This document shows positions 29,907-35,751 of a stretch of DNA of 35,751 nucleotides, piece after piece; position 1 is the first letter of the stretch, and every line of letters begins with the position of its first letter. Below the pieces are notes generated by a model. That model saw only the letters and a list, made by a program, of their open reading frames with translations. It did not search any database and was not told the origin of the DNA. A program made the translations under genes and the position numbers. The stretch is from CAYFJV01 sp964460605. GTDB lineage: Archaea; Nanobdellota; Nanobdellia; Woesearchaeales; GW2011-AR9. The stretch is taken from assembly GCA_964460605.1 (NCBI GenBank), contig CAYWPT010000006.1, positions 1 through 35,751 of the forward strand. Direction: 5' to 3'.

Positions 29907-29917
29907 TTATTTATAAA
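29907..29917 (-). promoter_or_regulatory. TATA box for the 28970-29887 gene
   Basis: Minus strand TTTATAAATAA, centred 25 nt before the start codon. Confidence 0.65.
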
Positions 29918-29936
29918 GTTTCGTCTTAATTTTTTA

Positions 29937-29959
29937 TACCCTTTTGGGTTCGGATAATG
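29937..29959 (-). repeat. TATACGAAC-hairpin repeat, copy D
   Basis: On the minus strand CATTATCCGAACCC, loop AAAA, GGGTA: one change (TCCGAAC) and a perfect ACCC/GGGT stem. It lies 74 bp after the Fic gene stop, in the same orientation as that gene. Confidence 0.5.
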
Positions 29960-30032
29960 ATGGATAACTCAAAAAGCTTTTGGATCTTGTTAGATTCAAT
30001 AAAAATATTGATTCTTCTTCCAAATTAAATGA

Positions 30033-31016
30033 TTATGTAGTATCTTTTACATCAAAACCTTTTAACCATCCTTTTGATTTTCTGCCAGTTTGAGAAAATT
30101 GATACATAGCTCCTTGAACACATTGTAATGGTGCATCTGTAATTACTGTAAAACCAGTATCATTATTGTTAGCCATTGTTTCATATGGACTGCCATGTGC
30201 TTTCAAATTATCCCTTAAGAATCTTCGAGCAGATGCCACTCTACGTTCTAATCTACCAGACTTTCCTTTTGTTTTTAAATCAACCTCGTATCTTCTTAAA
30301 TTAACAATATTGTCTCTTAGTTCATCTGCAGTTTCAAGTACTCTTTCTACAACATATTGAAAAAATGCAAGTTCTTCTGGACTTCTGTTATAAAACATTT
30401 CTTCTTGGCCACCACGACCTTTAAATGCGACTAATGCTGCTTCTAAACGATCTAAATATGTGGCTCTTTCTGATCTTTTAATTAAAGCAGGAGGCAAACC
30501 TCTATGTTCTAAATGTAAATTAGTCAAAAGTCTTGATAATCTCTTATTTCCATCTTCTAAGGGATGAGTAATAAATGTATAAAGGTGTAATTCAGCTGCT
30601 GTTAAAGCAGGATGTTGAGCTAAATCAGATCCAACATGATCATAAACTTTTCCCATTTCTCTGTCAATTTTTGCTGGGTTTGTCATCACAGATATTTCAC
30701 CATTCCCTAAAAGAAATTGAGCATTAATTCTTCTGTAACCAAAATTTCTTCCATCAATCTCATGACCAATTCTTGTAACCAAACCATGATCAAGAGTTCC
30801 ATTGTATTCCTCACATGCTAGATCCCAAGCACCCAATAACTTTCTTCTTGAAGTGTCACTAGAACTATCAATTTCTAACTGACTTGAATGACTAAGTGCT
30901 GTTTGATTTACTGCCCGAGTTACTTGAGATGCAATTTTTGATCTATAAAGGAAATGTCCATTAATATCTCCTACGATACCATCAAGTTCAGCTAATGTTC
31001 TATAGATCCTTGTCAT
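30033..31016 (-). CDS. Fic/DOC-family protein (predicted AMPylator or nucleotidyl transferase)
   Basis: A 327-residue Fic protein. The active-site loop HPLEDGNKRLSR (about 151-162) matches HxFx(D/E)GNxR, with catalytic His and the phosphate-binding Gly-Asn and Arg; Leu replaces Phe and Lys replaces the second Gly, as in GNKR-type Fic/Doc loops. An upstream helix has SSQLEI (about 44-49), which resembles the inhibitory S/T-x-x-x-E motif of class II Fic proteins but has Ile where Gly/Asn is usual. The family usually transfers AMP from ATP to protein hydroxyls; targets are unknown. No antitoxin partner is adjacent. The start is ATG 31016: a TATA box lies 25 nt before it, inside the longer frame from GTG 31064. 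Confidence 0.88.
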   Translation of the reverse strand: MTRIYRTLAELDGIVGDINGHFLYRSKIASQVTRAVNQTALSHSSQLEIDSSSDTSRRKLLGAWDLACEEYNGTLDHGLVTRIGHEIDGRNFGYRRINAQFLLGNGEISVMTNPAKIDREMGKVYDHVGSDLAQHPALTAAELHLYTFITHPLEDGNKRLSRLLTNLHLEHRGLPPALIKRSERATYLDRLEAALVAFKGRGGQEEMFYNRSPEELAFFQYVVERVLETADELRDNIVNLRRYEVDLKTKGKSGRLERRVASARRFLRDNLKAHGSPYETMANNNDTGFTVITDAPLQCVQGAMYQFSQTGRKSKGWLKGFDVKDTT

Positions 31017-31035
31017 GAAATAATAATTTAAGGGT

Positions 31036-31046
31036 GATTTATAAGC
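31036..31046 (-). promoter_or_regulatory. TATA box for the Fic gene
   Basis: Minus strand GCTTATAAATC, about 25 nt before ATG 31016. Confidence 0.7.
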
Positions 31047-31084
31047 TTTTCTCCCTGTTTTCACTATTTAGTGACAAAGCTAAA

Positions 31085-31092
31085 CTTATATA
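31085..31092 (+). promoter_or_regulatory. TATA box for xerA
   Basis: CTTATATA within AAACTTATATAGC, about 28 nt before ATG 31116. Confidence 0.65.
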
Positions 31093-31115
31093 GCAAAAGA
31101 AGATTATCCGAAGTT

Positions 31116-31931
31116 ATGGAAATAGATCTTTCTGAGCTAGAAACCGAGATGGAATTACGTGGTTTAGCAGAAAATACTAAGAAACTCTATTTCAAATATA
31201 ATGCAAGATTCTTGAAATTTATAGAGAAAAAACCAGAAAATATTGATAAAAAGGACCTCAAAAAGTACCTAGCATCCTTAGTAAAAGATAAAAGAGCTCC
31301 GAGAACCATCAATATGGTACGTTCAGGATTACTTTTCCACTATAATGAAGTTTTAGGGAAGGATTTTACATCAATTCAAATCCCAAAAGTGAAAAGATCA
31401 TTACCTATTTTTCTTTCAAAAGAAGAGGTATCCATGTTGTTTTTACATGCAGGAACAAACAAATCACAAATCATGATGAAGTTCCTCTACAGTTCTGGTT
31501 TGCGAGTCTCTGAGCTTTGTTCATTGAGAATTGAAGATTTAGACCTTTCACAAAGACAAGGTTTTGTAAGAAGCGGGAAAGGTGGTAAAGACAGATTATT
31601 TTTCATCTCTGATGGATTAGCGAATGAATTGCAAGCATTTATCGGTTCAATTAAACAAGGTTTTGTTTTCCCAAACACCTACGGAGAAAAAATGACTGAG
31701 AGAAACGTACAAAAAATTGTTTCTAAAGCAGGTAAAAAAGCAGGCATAATGAAACAAGTAACACCACATAAATTGAGACATTCTTTTGCAACACACTTAC
31801 ATGATGCAGGAACATCCATTAGAACCATTCAAGAGTTATTAGGTCATGCTAATTTACAAACAACTGAGATTTATACACATGTTTCTGGAAGTAAATTAAA
31901 GAACGTGAAGAACCCATTAGATGATATTTAA
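31116..31931 (+). CDS. xerA: XerA-type tyrosine recombinase
   Basis: A 271-residue tyrosine recombinase of the archaeal XerA size, which in Pyrococcus resolves chromosome dimers at dif. The N-terminal SAM-like DNA-binding domain spans about 1-90. The catalytic set is complete: R130 (SGLRVSELCSL), a Lys in GKGGKDR (155/158), H218-x-x-R221 (PHKLRHSF), H244 (LLGHANLQTT) and the nucleophile Y253 (EIYTHVS). I did not find a clear dif-like 28-bp site in the window. The start is ATG 31116, behind a TATA box; the GTG at 31071 would add 15 residues. It converges on the wHTH gene and the stop codons share bases (31928-31931). Confidence 0.93.
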   Translation: MEIDLSELETEMELRGLAENTKKLYFKYNARFLKFIEKKPENIDKKDLKKYLASLVKDKRAPRTINMVRSGLLFHYNEVLGKDFTSIQIPKVKRSLPIFLSKEEVSMLFLHAGTNKSQIMMKFLYSSGLRVSELCSLRIEDLDLSQRQGFVRSGKGGKDRLFFISDGLANELQAFIGSIKQGFVFPNTYGEKMTERNVQKIVSKAGKKAGIMKQVTPHKLRHSFATHLHDAGTSIRTIQELLGHANLQTTEIYTHVSGSKLKNVKNPLDDI

Positions 31932-32386
31932 AAAAAAGTTTCTAAACTTAAATTTACTAAATTTTCTTTTGCTTGTTTTTCTTTAAACAAAGGATCTATC
32001 TGTACCAATAATTTTTTATCAGCATAAGAACGCATTACAGGGATACCTTTCCTAGATAATGAGGTTAAATACTCTTTTACTAAAGCTATGGGTAACTTTA
32101 CTTTCTCAGCAATATCTTTTACTGCCAAAGAAAGATTGCTTGTGTAGAGTACTAAAAAGACCTGTTTCTCAACATTATTTAAAGGTTTAATATTAATCTT
32201 ACATTTATGACCATGTTCAATTTGTAGACAGTCTAATCTTGCGGTAACTTTATCAATTTTTATTTCTAAATCATGTAAGAAATCAAATAAAGATTGAATC
32301 TCAGAAGAGTTTTCATTAATAGCATTAAGATGTTCTTCAATGTTGTCGCGTACAAGTTTTAATGATTCGTGAAATGGAGTCTTCAT
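31928..32386 (-). CDS. coiled-coil plus winged-helix DNA-binding protein
   Basis: A 152-residue protein. The first 60 residues form a long coiled coil (VRDNIEEHLNAINE to FLHDLEIKIDKVTARL), then a HGHKC stretch, and about 75-130 read as a winged helix-turn-helix (VEKQVFLVLYTSN, AVKDIAEKVKLPIALVKEYLTSLSRKGIPV), in the style of small archaeal ArsR/MarR regulators. A dimeric transcription regulator is likely; its target is unknown. A minus-strand TATA-like ACTTTTATC lies about 29 nt before ATG 32386, which I prefer to the in-frame GTG 32395. Confidence 0.75.
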   Translation of the reverse strand: MKTPFHESLKLVRDNIEEHLNAINENSSEIQSLFDFLHDLEIKIDKVTARLDCLQIEHGHKCKINIKPLNNVEKQVFLVLYTSNLSLAVKDIAEKVKLPIALVKEYLTSLSRKGIPVMRSYADKKLLVQIDPLFKEKQAKENLVNLSLETFF

Positions 32387-32571
32387 CTTGTTCACACTAA
32401 GGTTTATAGACGATAAAAGTCTTTTTTTTTAATTAACTACCAACCCCTTGATAGAATAATAGTTATTTTTCTAGTCTTTAAATAGCTTTCTATTTTTTGT
32501 CATAGCATCACTAAAGAATGGGTAGAATAGTTTAAAAGATAAAATAATTATTTTAGAAAGTTTAGATTCTT

Positions 32572-32763
32572 ATGAGTGTTTTGAGTAATTATCTTCATTG
32601 GTCTTTTTTTGATAAATATGACCAAGTTGCAAGTAATAAATAGAGATTAGCAAAACATAGAGATGTTATTAATCATAGTTATAAATTACATGAAAGGTAT
32701 AGTACACAGCTATATGTTCCTAAAAGTTGTGGGTTAGAAGATAGAGTAATTAAACAAGACTAA
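32572..32763 (+). pseudogene. small ORF interrupted by an amber codon
   Basis: From ATG 32572 the frame gives 23 residues (MSVLSNYLHWSFFDKYDQV...), then TAG (32641-32643), then 39 more codons in the same frame (starting RLAKHRDVINHSYKLHERY) to TAA 32761-32763. A TATA-like AATAATTATTTT lies about 26 nt before the ATG. Both parts have protein-like composition, so this looks like one 63-codon gene with a nonsense mutation. I do not recognise the family. A small hairpin, GGAAC-ATTG-GTTCC (32782-32795), follows it. The rest of the 32396-32834 spacer shows only T-rich tracts. Confidence 0.4.
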
Positions 32764-32805
32764 ATAGTTTTTACATGGTCTGGAACATTGGTTCCATTCT
32801 AAACT

Positions 32806-32813
32806 TTTTTAAG
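32806..32813 (+). promoter_or_regulatory. TATA-like box for the METTL5 gene
   Basis: TTTTTAAG, about 26 nt before ATG 32835. Confidence 0.5.
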
Positions 32814-32834
32814 TGAACTTAGTTTTTTCTTATC

Positions 32835-33452
32835 ATGCGTAGCAAAAGAGAACTAGAAGTAGAACTAAGTAAATTGAAATCATTTTCAGAAGTTTCTGTT
32901 TCATCCGAACAATATGCAACACCAGCACACATTGTAGCAGATTGGGTCTGGACAATGGCAATGAAAGGAGAGGTTGCTGGAAAAATATTTTTAGATGCTG
33001 CTTCTGGCCCTGGTATAATTGGCTTAGGACTTTTATTATTAGGAGCGCGTAAAATATATTTTTTGGATAAGGATTCTAAAGCAATGGCAATATGCGTGGA
33101 GAACTATAACAAATTAGCTGAGGAATATGAAGTAGGCGAAGCTGAGTTTGTGACTGCAGATATTACGTTATTTGACGAAGAAGTTGATTGTGTTGTAGAG
33201 AATCCACCATTTGGTACCAAAGAAAAACATATTGATAAAGTATTTCTTGAGAAAGCATTTTCTGTAGCTCCTTTAATTTACAGTATGCATAAGTATTCTA
33301 CTAAAGGTTTTATTGAGTCCATAGTCCAAGATTATGGCTTTAGAATAACTGAATATCTTCGCTATGATTTTCCAATCAAAGCACAGTTCTCTTTTCATAA
33401 AAAGCCTGTGAAGAATGTAGACGTTGCTGTTTGGCGTATGGAGAAGAGATAG
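32835..33452 (+). CDS. METTL5-family rRNA N6-adenine methyltransferase
   Basis: A 205-residue class-I methyltransferase of the METTL5 family. SEQYATPAHIVADWVW near residue 24 is the family's N-terminal mark; motif I is LDAASGPGIIGLG (53-65), the acidic residue after strand 2 is in FLDKD, and the adenine-specific NPPF is at 123-126, followed by GTKEKHIDKVFLEKA and YSMHKYST. The tail has FHKKPVKNVDVAVWR. In eukaryotes METTL5 with TRMT112 makes m6A1832 in helix 44 of 18S rRNA near the decoding centre; the archaeal protein probably acts on the matching 16S site. No TRMT112-like gene is in the window. Confidence 0.95.
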   Translation: MRSKRELEVELSKLKSFSEVSVSSEQYATPAHIVADWVWTMAMKGEVAGKIFLDAASGPGIIGLGLLLLGARKIYFLDKDSKAMAICVENYNKLAEEYEVGEAEFVTADITLFDEEVDCVVENPPFGTKEKHIDKVFLEKAFSVAPLIYSMHKYSTKGFIESIVQDYGFRITEYLRYDFPIKAQFSFHKKPVKNVDVAVWRMEKR

Positions 33453-33480
33453 TTTTTAAGGAGAACTTTCATCCTCCAAA

Positions 33481-33501
33481 CCTCTCGGAGTTCGTATAAT
33501 G
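33481..33501 (-). repeat. TATACGAAC-hairpin repeat, copy C
   Basis: On the minus strand CATTATACGAACTCC, then GAGAGG: shares CATTATACGAAC exactly with copy A; the stem is weak (CTC-CGA-GAG). Lies between the METTL5 and lipoprotein genes. Confidence 0.5.
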
Positions 33502-33554
33502 TGGGCAATACTACAGATGTTTTTTATATTTCAATTCATTTATAAATCCATTCG

Positions 33555-34355
33555 ATGATAAAAATAAGTTCTTTTAGGCGACGTACACTAGGATTATTAG
33601 TGACTACAACATTGGCAGGTGGATGTGACAAAGTTGATTTAAGTGGACTGGCCTTGATTGATAGTTCAGGTAACTTAGACTTACATCTAGCAGATAATGT
33701 AACTTATACAGAAGATAATTATGGAGAAAATATTGAATATAGACAAATTGCAATCCGTTTAGATCCAAAAGCTTTAGGAGCAGAAGATTGGCAACTTACA
33801 GCAATCGGTATTGATCCTAACTCTGCTTTTGCACTATCAAGGGATTATAGAGAAACAGAGATAGGTTTTAAAACAGATCTAGCACCAATCCCATCAAATA
33901 TTGGAGTAGTTATGCCCATAATCCCTGAATATGTAAGAGAAGATATTAGAAATTTTTTTACAGAATACAAAATAACACTATATGGTGCAAGAAGTAATGA
34001 GCTACCAGATGGCTTTTCAAGTAAATGTAATGCGGATGAAACAGAAGAATTGATGAATTATTGTGAAAACGAAGGCTTATTTTGTTATATGGCGACTGGA
34101 GCAGGAGTAGAATTTCTCTTCTTACCTACTCAAAGAAGTAATGATGCAACACTCGCTGGAAAATTAATGAGAATGTTTTGTGATGATAAGTTCTATTTTG
34201 ATACTGTTCTATTAAAAGAAAAAAAAACATTTGAAGGTGATGATGATCTAGAATCAATAGAAAAAGCTACTTTGGAAAGAAGAAGAATTAGTGAAGAACG
34301 CTTACAAGTAATCCTTGAAGAACACAACGATAATATTATATTTAATGGACATTAG
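33555..34355 (+). CDS. predicted exported lipoprotein (Tat-like signal with lipobox)
   Basis: A 266-residue protein with an N-terminal export signal: SSFRRRTLGLLVTTTLAGG-C24. The paired Arg before the apolar stretch is Tat-like, and LAGGC fits a lipobox, so C24 would be lipidated and the protein tethered outside the membrane. The mature part is acidic, has four further Cys in its second half (CNADE, YCENEGLFCY, MFCDDK) that could form disulfides, and ends in a Glu-rich helix. I do not recognise the fold. A TATA-like TTTTTATATTT lies about 30 nt before the ATG; a second, TTTATAAAT, lies only 8 nt before it. Confidence 0.75.
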   Translation: MIKISSFRRRTLGLLVTTTLAGGCDKVDLSGLALIDSSGNLDLHLADNVTYTEDNYGENIEYRQIAIRLDPKALGAEDWQLTAIGIDPNSAFALSRDYRETEIGFKTDLAPIPSNIGVVMPIIPEYVREDIRNFFTEYKITLYGARSNELPDGFSSKCNADETEELMNYCENEGLFCYMATGAGVEFLFLPTQRSNDATLAGKLMRMFCDDKFYFDTVLLKEKKTFEGDDDLESIEKATLERRRISEERLQVILEEHNDNIIFNGH

Positions 34356-34366
34356 GACTAGTAAGT

Positions 34367-34375
34367 TTTATAAGA
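34367..34375 (+). promoter_or_regulatory. TATA box upstream of the PC4-like gene
   Basis: TTTTATAAG; a start near 34397 leaves a leader of about 80 nt that contains a short ORF. Confidence 0.55.
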
Positions 34376-34419
34376 CAAAGCCTTTCACCATCATTAAAAC
34401 AGAACATGGAGAGATAAAT

Positions 34420-34491
34420 ATGGCAGGATTGAAAAAATTTTTGATTTTTGATCCAGCATTTTTAGCGGAGGAAAAAAATGCCAGGATTTGA
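34420..34491 (+). CDS. short upstream ORF overlapping the PC4-like gene
   Basis: A 23-codon ORF (MAGLKKFLIFDPAFLAEEKN...) with GGAGAG about 7 nt before its ATG. Its TGA (34489-34491) lies 11 bp inside the next gene, in another frame, and the ribosome-binding site of that gene is within it. Translation of one would influence the other. It may be chance. Confidence 0.35.
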   Translation: MAGLKKFLIFDPAFLAEEKNARI

Positions 34492-34714
34492 TAAAAGTTT
34501 AGATGTAGTGAGTTTTAGTGAAAGTGTTGATTTTGAACGATCAGTAATTACTGTAGCAATTCATACTTACAACGAAGGTATCCCTAAGGTACAAGTAGGT
34601 AGACAAAGTAAGAAAGCTGATGGTGAATTGGGATTTGCAAAATTAGGTAGAATGACTAAAGAAGAATTAGAAAAAGTTCTCCCTTTACTTGAAAAAGCGA
34701 AAAAAGAGATGTAA
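34478..34714 (+). CDS. small protein, possibly PC4-like ssDNA-binding
   Basis: A 78-residue protein preceded by GGAGG 6 nt before the ATG. A beta-rich middle (SVITVAIHTYNEGIPKVQVG) is followed by DGELGFAKLGRMTKEELEKVLPLL, a Gly-x-x-Thr-x-x-E-helix arrangement like the end of the PC4/YdbC single-stranded-DNA-binding fold. If correct it could bind ssDNA in transcription or replication. The match is by pattern only and the family is small and variable. Confidence 0.55.
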   Translation: MPGFDKSLDVVSFSESVDFERSVITVAIHTYNEGIPKVQVGRQSKKADGELGFAKLGRMTKEELEKVLPLLEKAKKEM

Positions 34715-34784
34715 ATTATTTTTTTTCTTATTATTTTAGTTCTATCTAAGCATGTGCAACTCTTGGTGGACAAATTAAACTTAT

Positions 34785-34976
34785 CTAGGATTTACTATAT
34801 TCTACATTATTAACTTTAATCCCATAATAAAAAGGTCTAGCTTGTGGATATTCATTTTTTGGTGGTCTTCCTTCATTCTTCTTTCTTAAAACTCTAGTTA
34901 AATCATCAGGTAATGCTACAATACCACCTACAAAAAAGTCTTCAATACTAATATTTAAATTTTCTATTCTTTCCAT
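34785..34976 (-). CDS. hypothetical small protein
   Basis: A 63-residue protein I do not recognise. The first half is mildly acidic (ENLNISIEDFFVGGIVALPDDL), the second basic and Pro/Tyr-rich (KNEYPQARPFYYG). A minus-strand TATA box (AAGTTTATAACC) lies about 28 nt before its ATG, overlapping the end of the NYN gene, and supports independent expression. Confidence 0.6.
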   Translation of the reverse strand: MERIENLNISIEDFFVGGIVALPDDLTRVLRKKNEGRPPKNEYPQARPFYYGIKVNNVEYSKS

Positions 34977-34997
34977 AAAAAAAGAGAATAAAAAGAA

Positions 34998-35009
34998 GGT
35001 TATAAACTT
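34998..35009 (-). promoter_or_regulatory. TATA box for the 34785-34976 gene
   Basis: Minus strand AAGTTTATAACC, about 28 nt before the ATG. Confidence 0.6.
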
Positions 35010-35542
35010 TTTTGTGCTTGAGGCTTTTTTGGAGGAATTTTCCTCTGTTGAGTCTTCCTTCTTGATTTTGCAGTATAAACAAACCAGTCATCTTTTGTAA
35101 TAGGTTTGAAATGGTCAGCTTCATCAATGAGAATTCTTGCAGCAGTTTTTTCTACAGCAGCAATCTCTACTCGTACACCCTCTGCACGTAAATGTCGCAC
35201 TAACTCAACATAATCAGAATCACCAGACATGATAATAATAGTGTCCACCTTAGAAGCTAATTGTGTAGCTTTAATTGATAAAGGAATGTCTGCACTTTTG
35301 TGACAAGGTACAACAACACCATAATATTTTTCGTGTAATCTATCAGCTAATTTGCTTGAAATGTTTTTTCCTTCTCTAAAATAAATTAATCTATTCAATG
35401 CCCTTCCCCCTAACAGTTTAGGGATCAAAGTATCAAAATTCACCATTGCACTTTCTGTTTTTGCAATATCATGAATACTTCTCTCTATATTGTTACCATC
35501 ACATAAGATAGCGACACTTTGGTTAATAATAATATTTGTCAT
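35000..35542 (-). CDS. NYN (LabA/DUF88) domain protein, predicted ribonuclease
   Basis: A 180-residue NYN-domain protein of the PIN-like nuclease group. The acidic metal-site residues are in place: D15 in AILCDGNNIERS, D86 in KSADIPLS, D100 (ASKVDTIIIM) and D108/D110 in SGDSDY. Such proteins cut RNA or act in RNA processing and regulation; the specific target is unknown. The last 20 residues are a basic, Pro/Gln-rich tail (RRKTQQRKIPPKKPQ) suited to RNA contact. A TATA box lies about 24 nt before the start. Confidence 0.88.
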   Translation of the reverse strand: MTNIIINQSVAILCDGNNIERSIHDIAKTESAMVNFDTLIPKLLGGRALNRLIYFREGKNISSKLADRLHEKYYGVVVPCHKSADIPLSIKATQLASKVDTIIIMSGDSDYVELVRHLRAEGVRVEIAAVEKTAARILIDEADHFKPITKDDWFVYTAKSRRKTQQRKIPPKKPQAQKSL

Positions 35543-35561
35543 GAAAGTTTTAGAATTTAGA

Positions 35562-35570
35562 AGTTTATAA
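35562..35570 (-). promoter_or_regulatory. TATA box for the NYN gene
   Basis: Minus strand TTATAAACT, about 24 nt before ATG 35542. Confidence 0.65.
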
Positions 35571-35600
35571 GTGTTTAGTATTGATGTGAATTTTCTACAT

Positions 35601-35690
35601 TTATTGATTATTTTTTATTTTATTTTTTAATTTAAGCCCATCTTTTGTTTTAGAAAAAATCAAATTTATTCCCCTTTGAAAGTCTATCAT
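35601..35690 (-). CDS. possible 29-residue small protein
   Basis: A short minus-strand ORF (MIDFQRGINLIFSKTKDG..., ending KNKIKNNQ) with GGAG 9 nt before its ATG and a TATA-like CTATAAAAAG (35708-35720) about 23 nt upstream. Ribosome-binding site and promoter together make it more than random, but its length and Lys/Asn-rich composition could arise by chance in AT-rich DNA. Confidence 0.25.
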   Translation of the reverse strand: MIDFQRGINLIFSKTKDGLKLKNKIKNNQ

Positions 35691-35751
35691 TTCTTATTCT
35701 CCGTCGACTTTTTATAGAAAGAGCTCTTGCTAGGTTCAAGTTTTTTTTAAG

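Noticed and set aside
31065..31115. dif site next to xerA
   Set aside because: The spacer contains two promoters but no 28-bp imperfect palindrome with the expected arms.
32641..32643. TAG as a pyrrolysine codon
   Set aside because: No tRNA-Pyl or PylS is visible and the interrupted ORF is not a methylamine methyltransferase; a nonsense mutation is simpler.

Overview
The window is an AT-rich archaeal chromosome segment, most likely from a DPANN lineage (Woesearchaeota/Pacearchaeota-like). The support is the archaeal ribosomal/RNA-polymerase gene order (S13-S4-S11-RpoD-L18e-L13-S9-RpoN), archaeal GatE, RpoL and RtcB, a single-chain primase fusing PriS- and PriL-type parts as in Nanoarchaeum, and a very large Asn-rich beta-helix surface protein. 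Many genes have a TATA box centred about 24-28 nt before the start codon, so many transcripts look leaderless. I used this spacing to reset several start codons (rpoL, primase neighbours, HNH, Fic, xerA, wHTH, small membrane protein). Taxonomy is inference; no rRNA or tRNA gene was seen.

Layout. 1-2168: the 3' end of a possible HPF-like ribosome factor, a dolichol/phytol-kinase-type membrane protein, an orphan gene and a ferredoxin-NADP-reductase-like flavoprotein. 2420-8993: information-processing genes, mostly with their own promoters: rtcB, radC, an orphan, gatE (containing a 77-base run of N), rpoL and the fused primase. 9057-13297: the ribosomal/RNAP operon, with a structured leader, a hairpin carrying the rpoD Shine-Dalgarno sequence and a possible leader peptide before rpoN. 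13368-20632: a truncated MazG-like remnant, a Ca2+-type P-ATPase divergent from the giant surface protein (with a palindrome midway between their TATA boxes) and a small membrane/coiled-coil protein. 20651-26621: a GC-rich structured element, rpl11, phosphoglycerate mutase, a class-I glutamine amidotransferase, an ABC exporter, a PAC2 protein and a DEDDh exonuclease.

26622-35751 is more accessory: a decayed toxin-like remnant, an HNH protein with duplicated zinc knuckles, a two-gene OGFOD1/Tpa1-like prolyl hydroxylase, an orphan helical protein, a Fic protein, an XerA-type recombinase, a wHTH protein, an amber-interrupted small ORF, METTL5, a Tat/lipobox lipoprotein, a PC4-like small protein and a NYN-domain protein.

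The most striking observation is the OGFOD1/Tpa1 homologue. Its catalytic and C-terminal domains, one chain in eukaryotes, are two adjacent genes. The catalytic one has an in-frame TAA directly after its last iron-binding His, where the eukaryotic family has Gln; reading past that stop restores the conserved C-terminus and ends in an ATGA overlap with the second gene. A METTL5-type rRNA methylase lies about 4 kb away; both families act at the ribosomal decoding centre in eukaryotes. A second novelty is a repeated motif, TATACGAAC followed by a tiny hairpin, found in six places, one of them inside the second OGFOD1-like gene.
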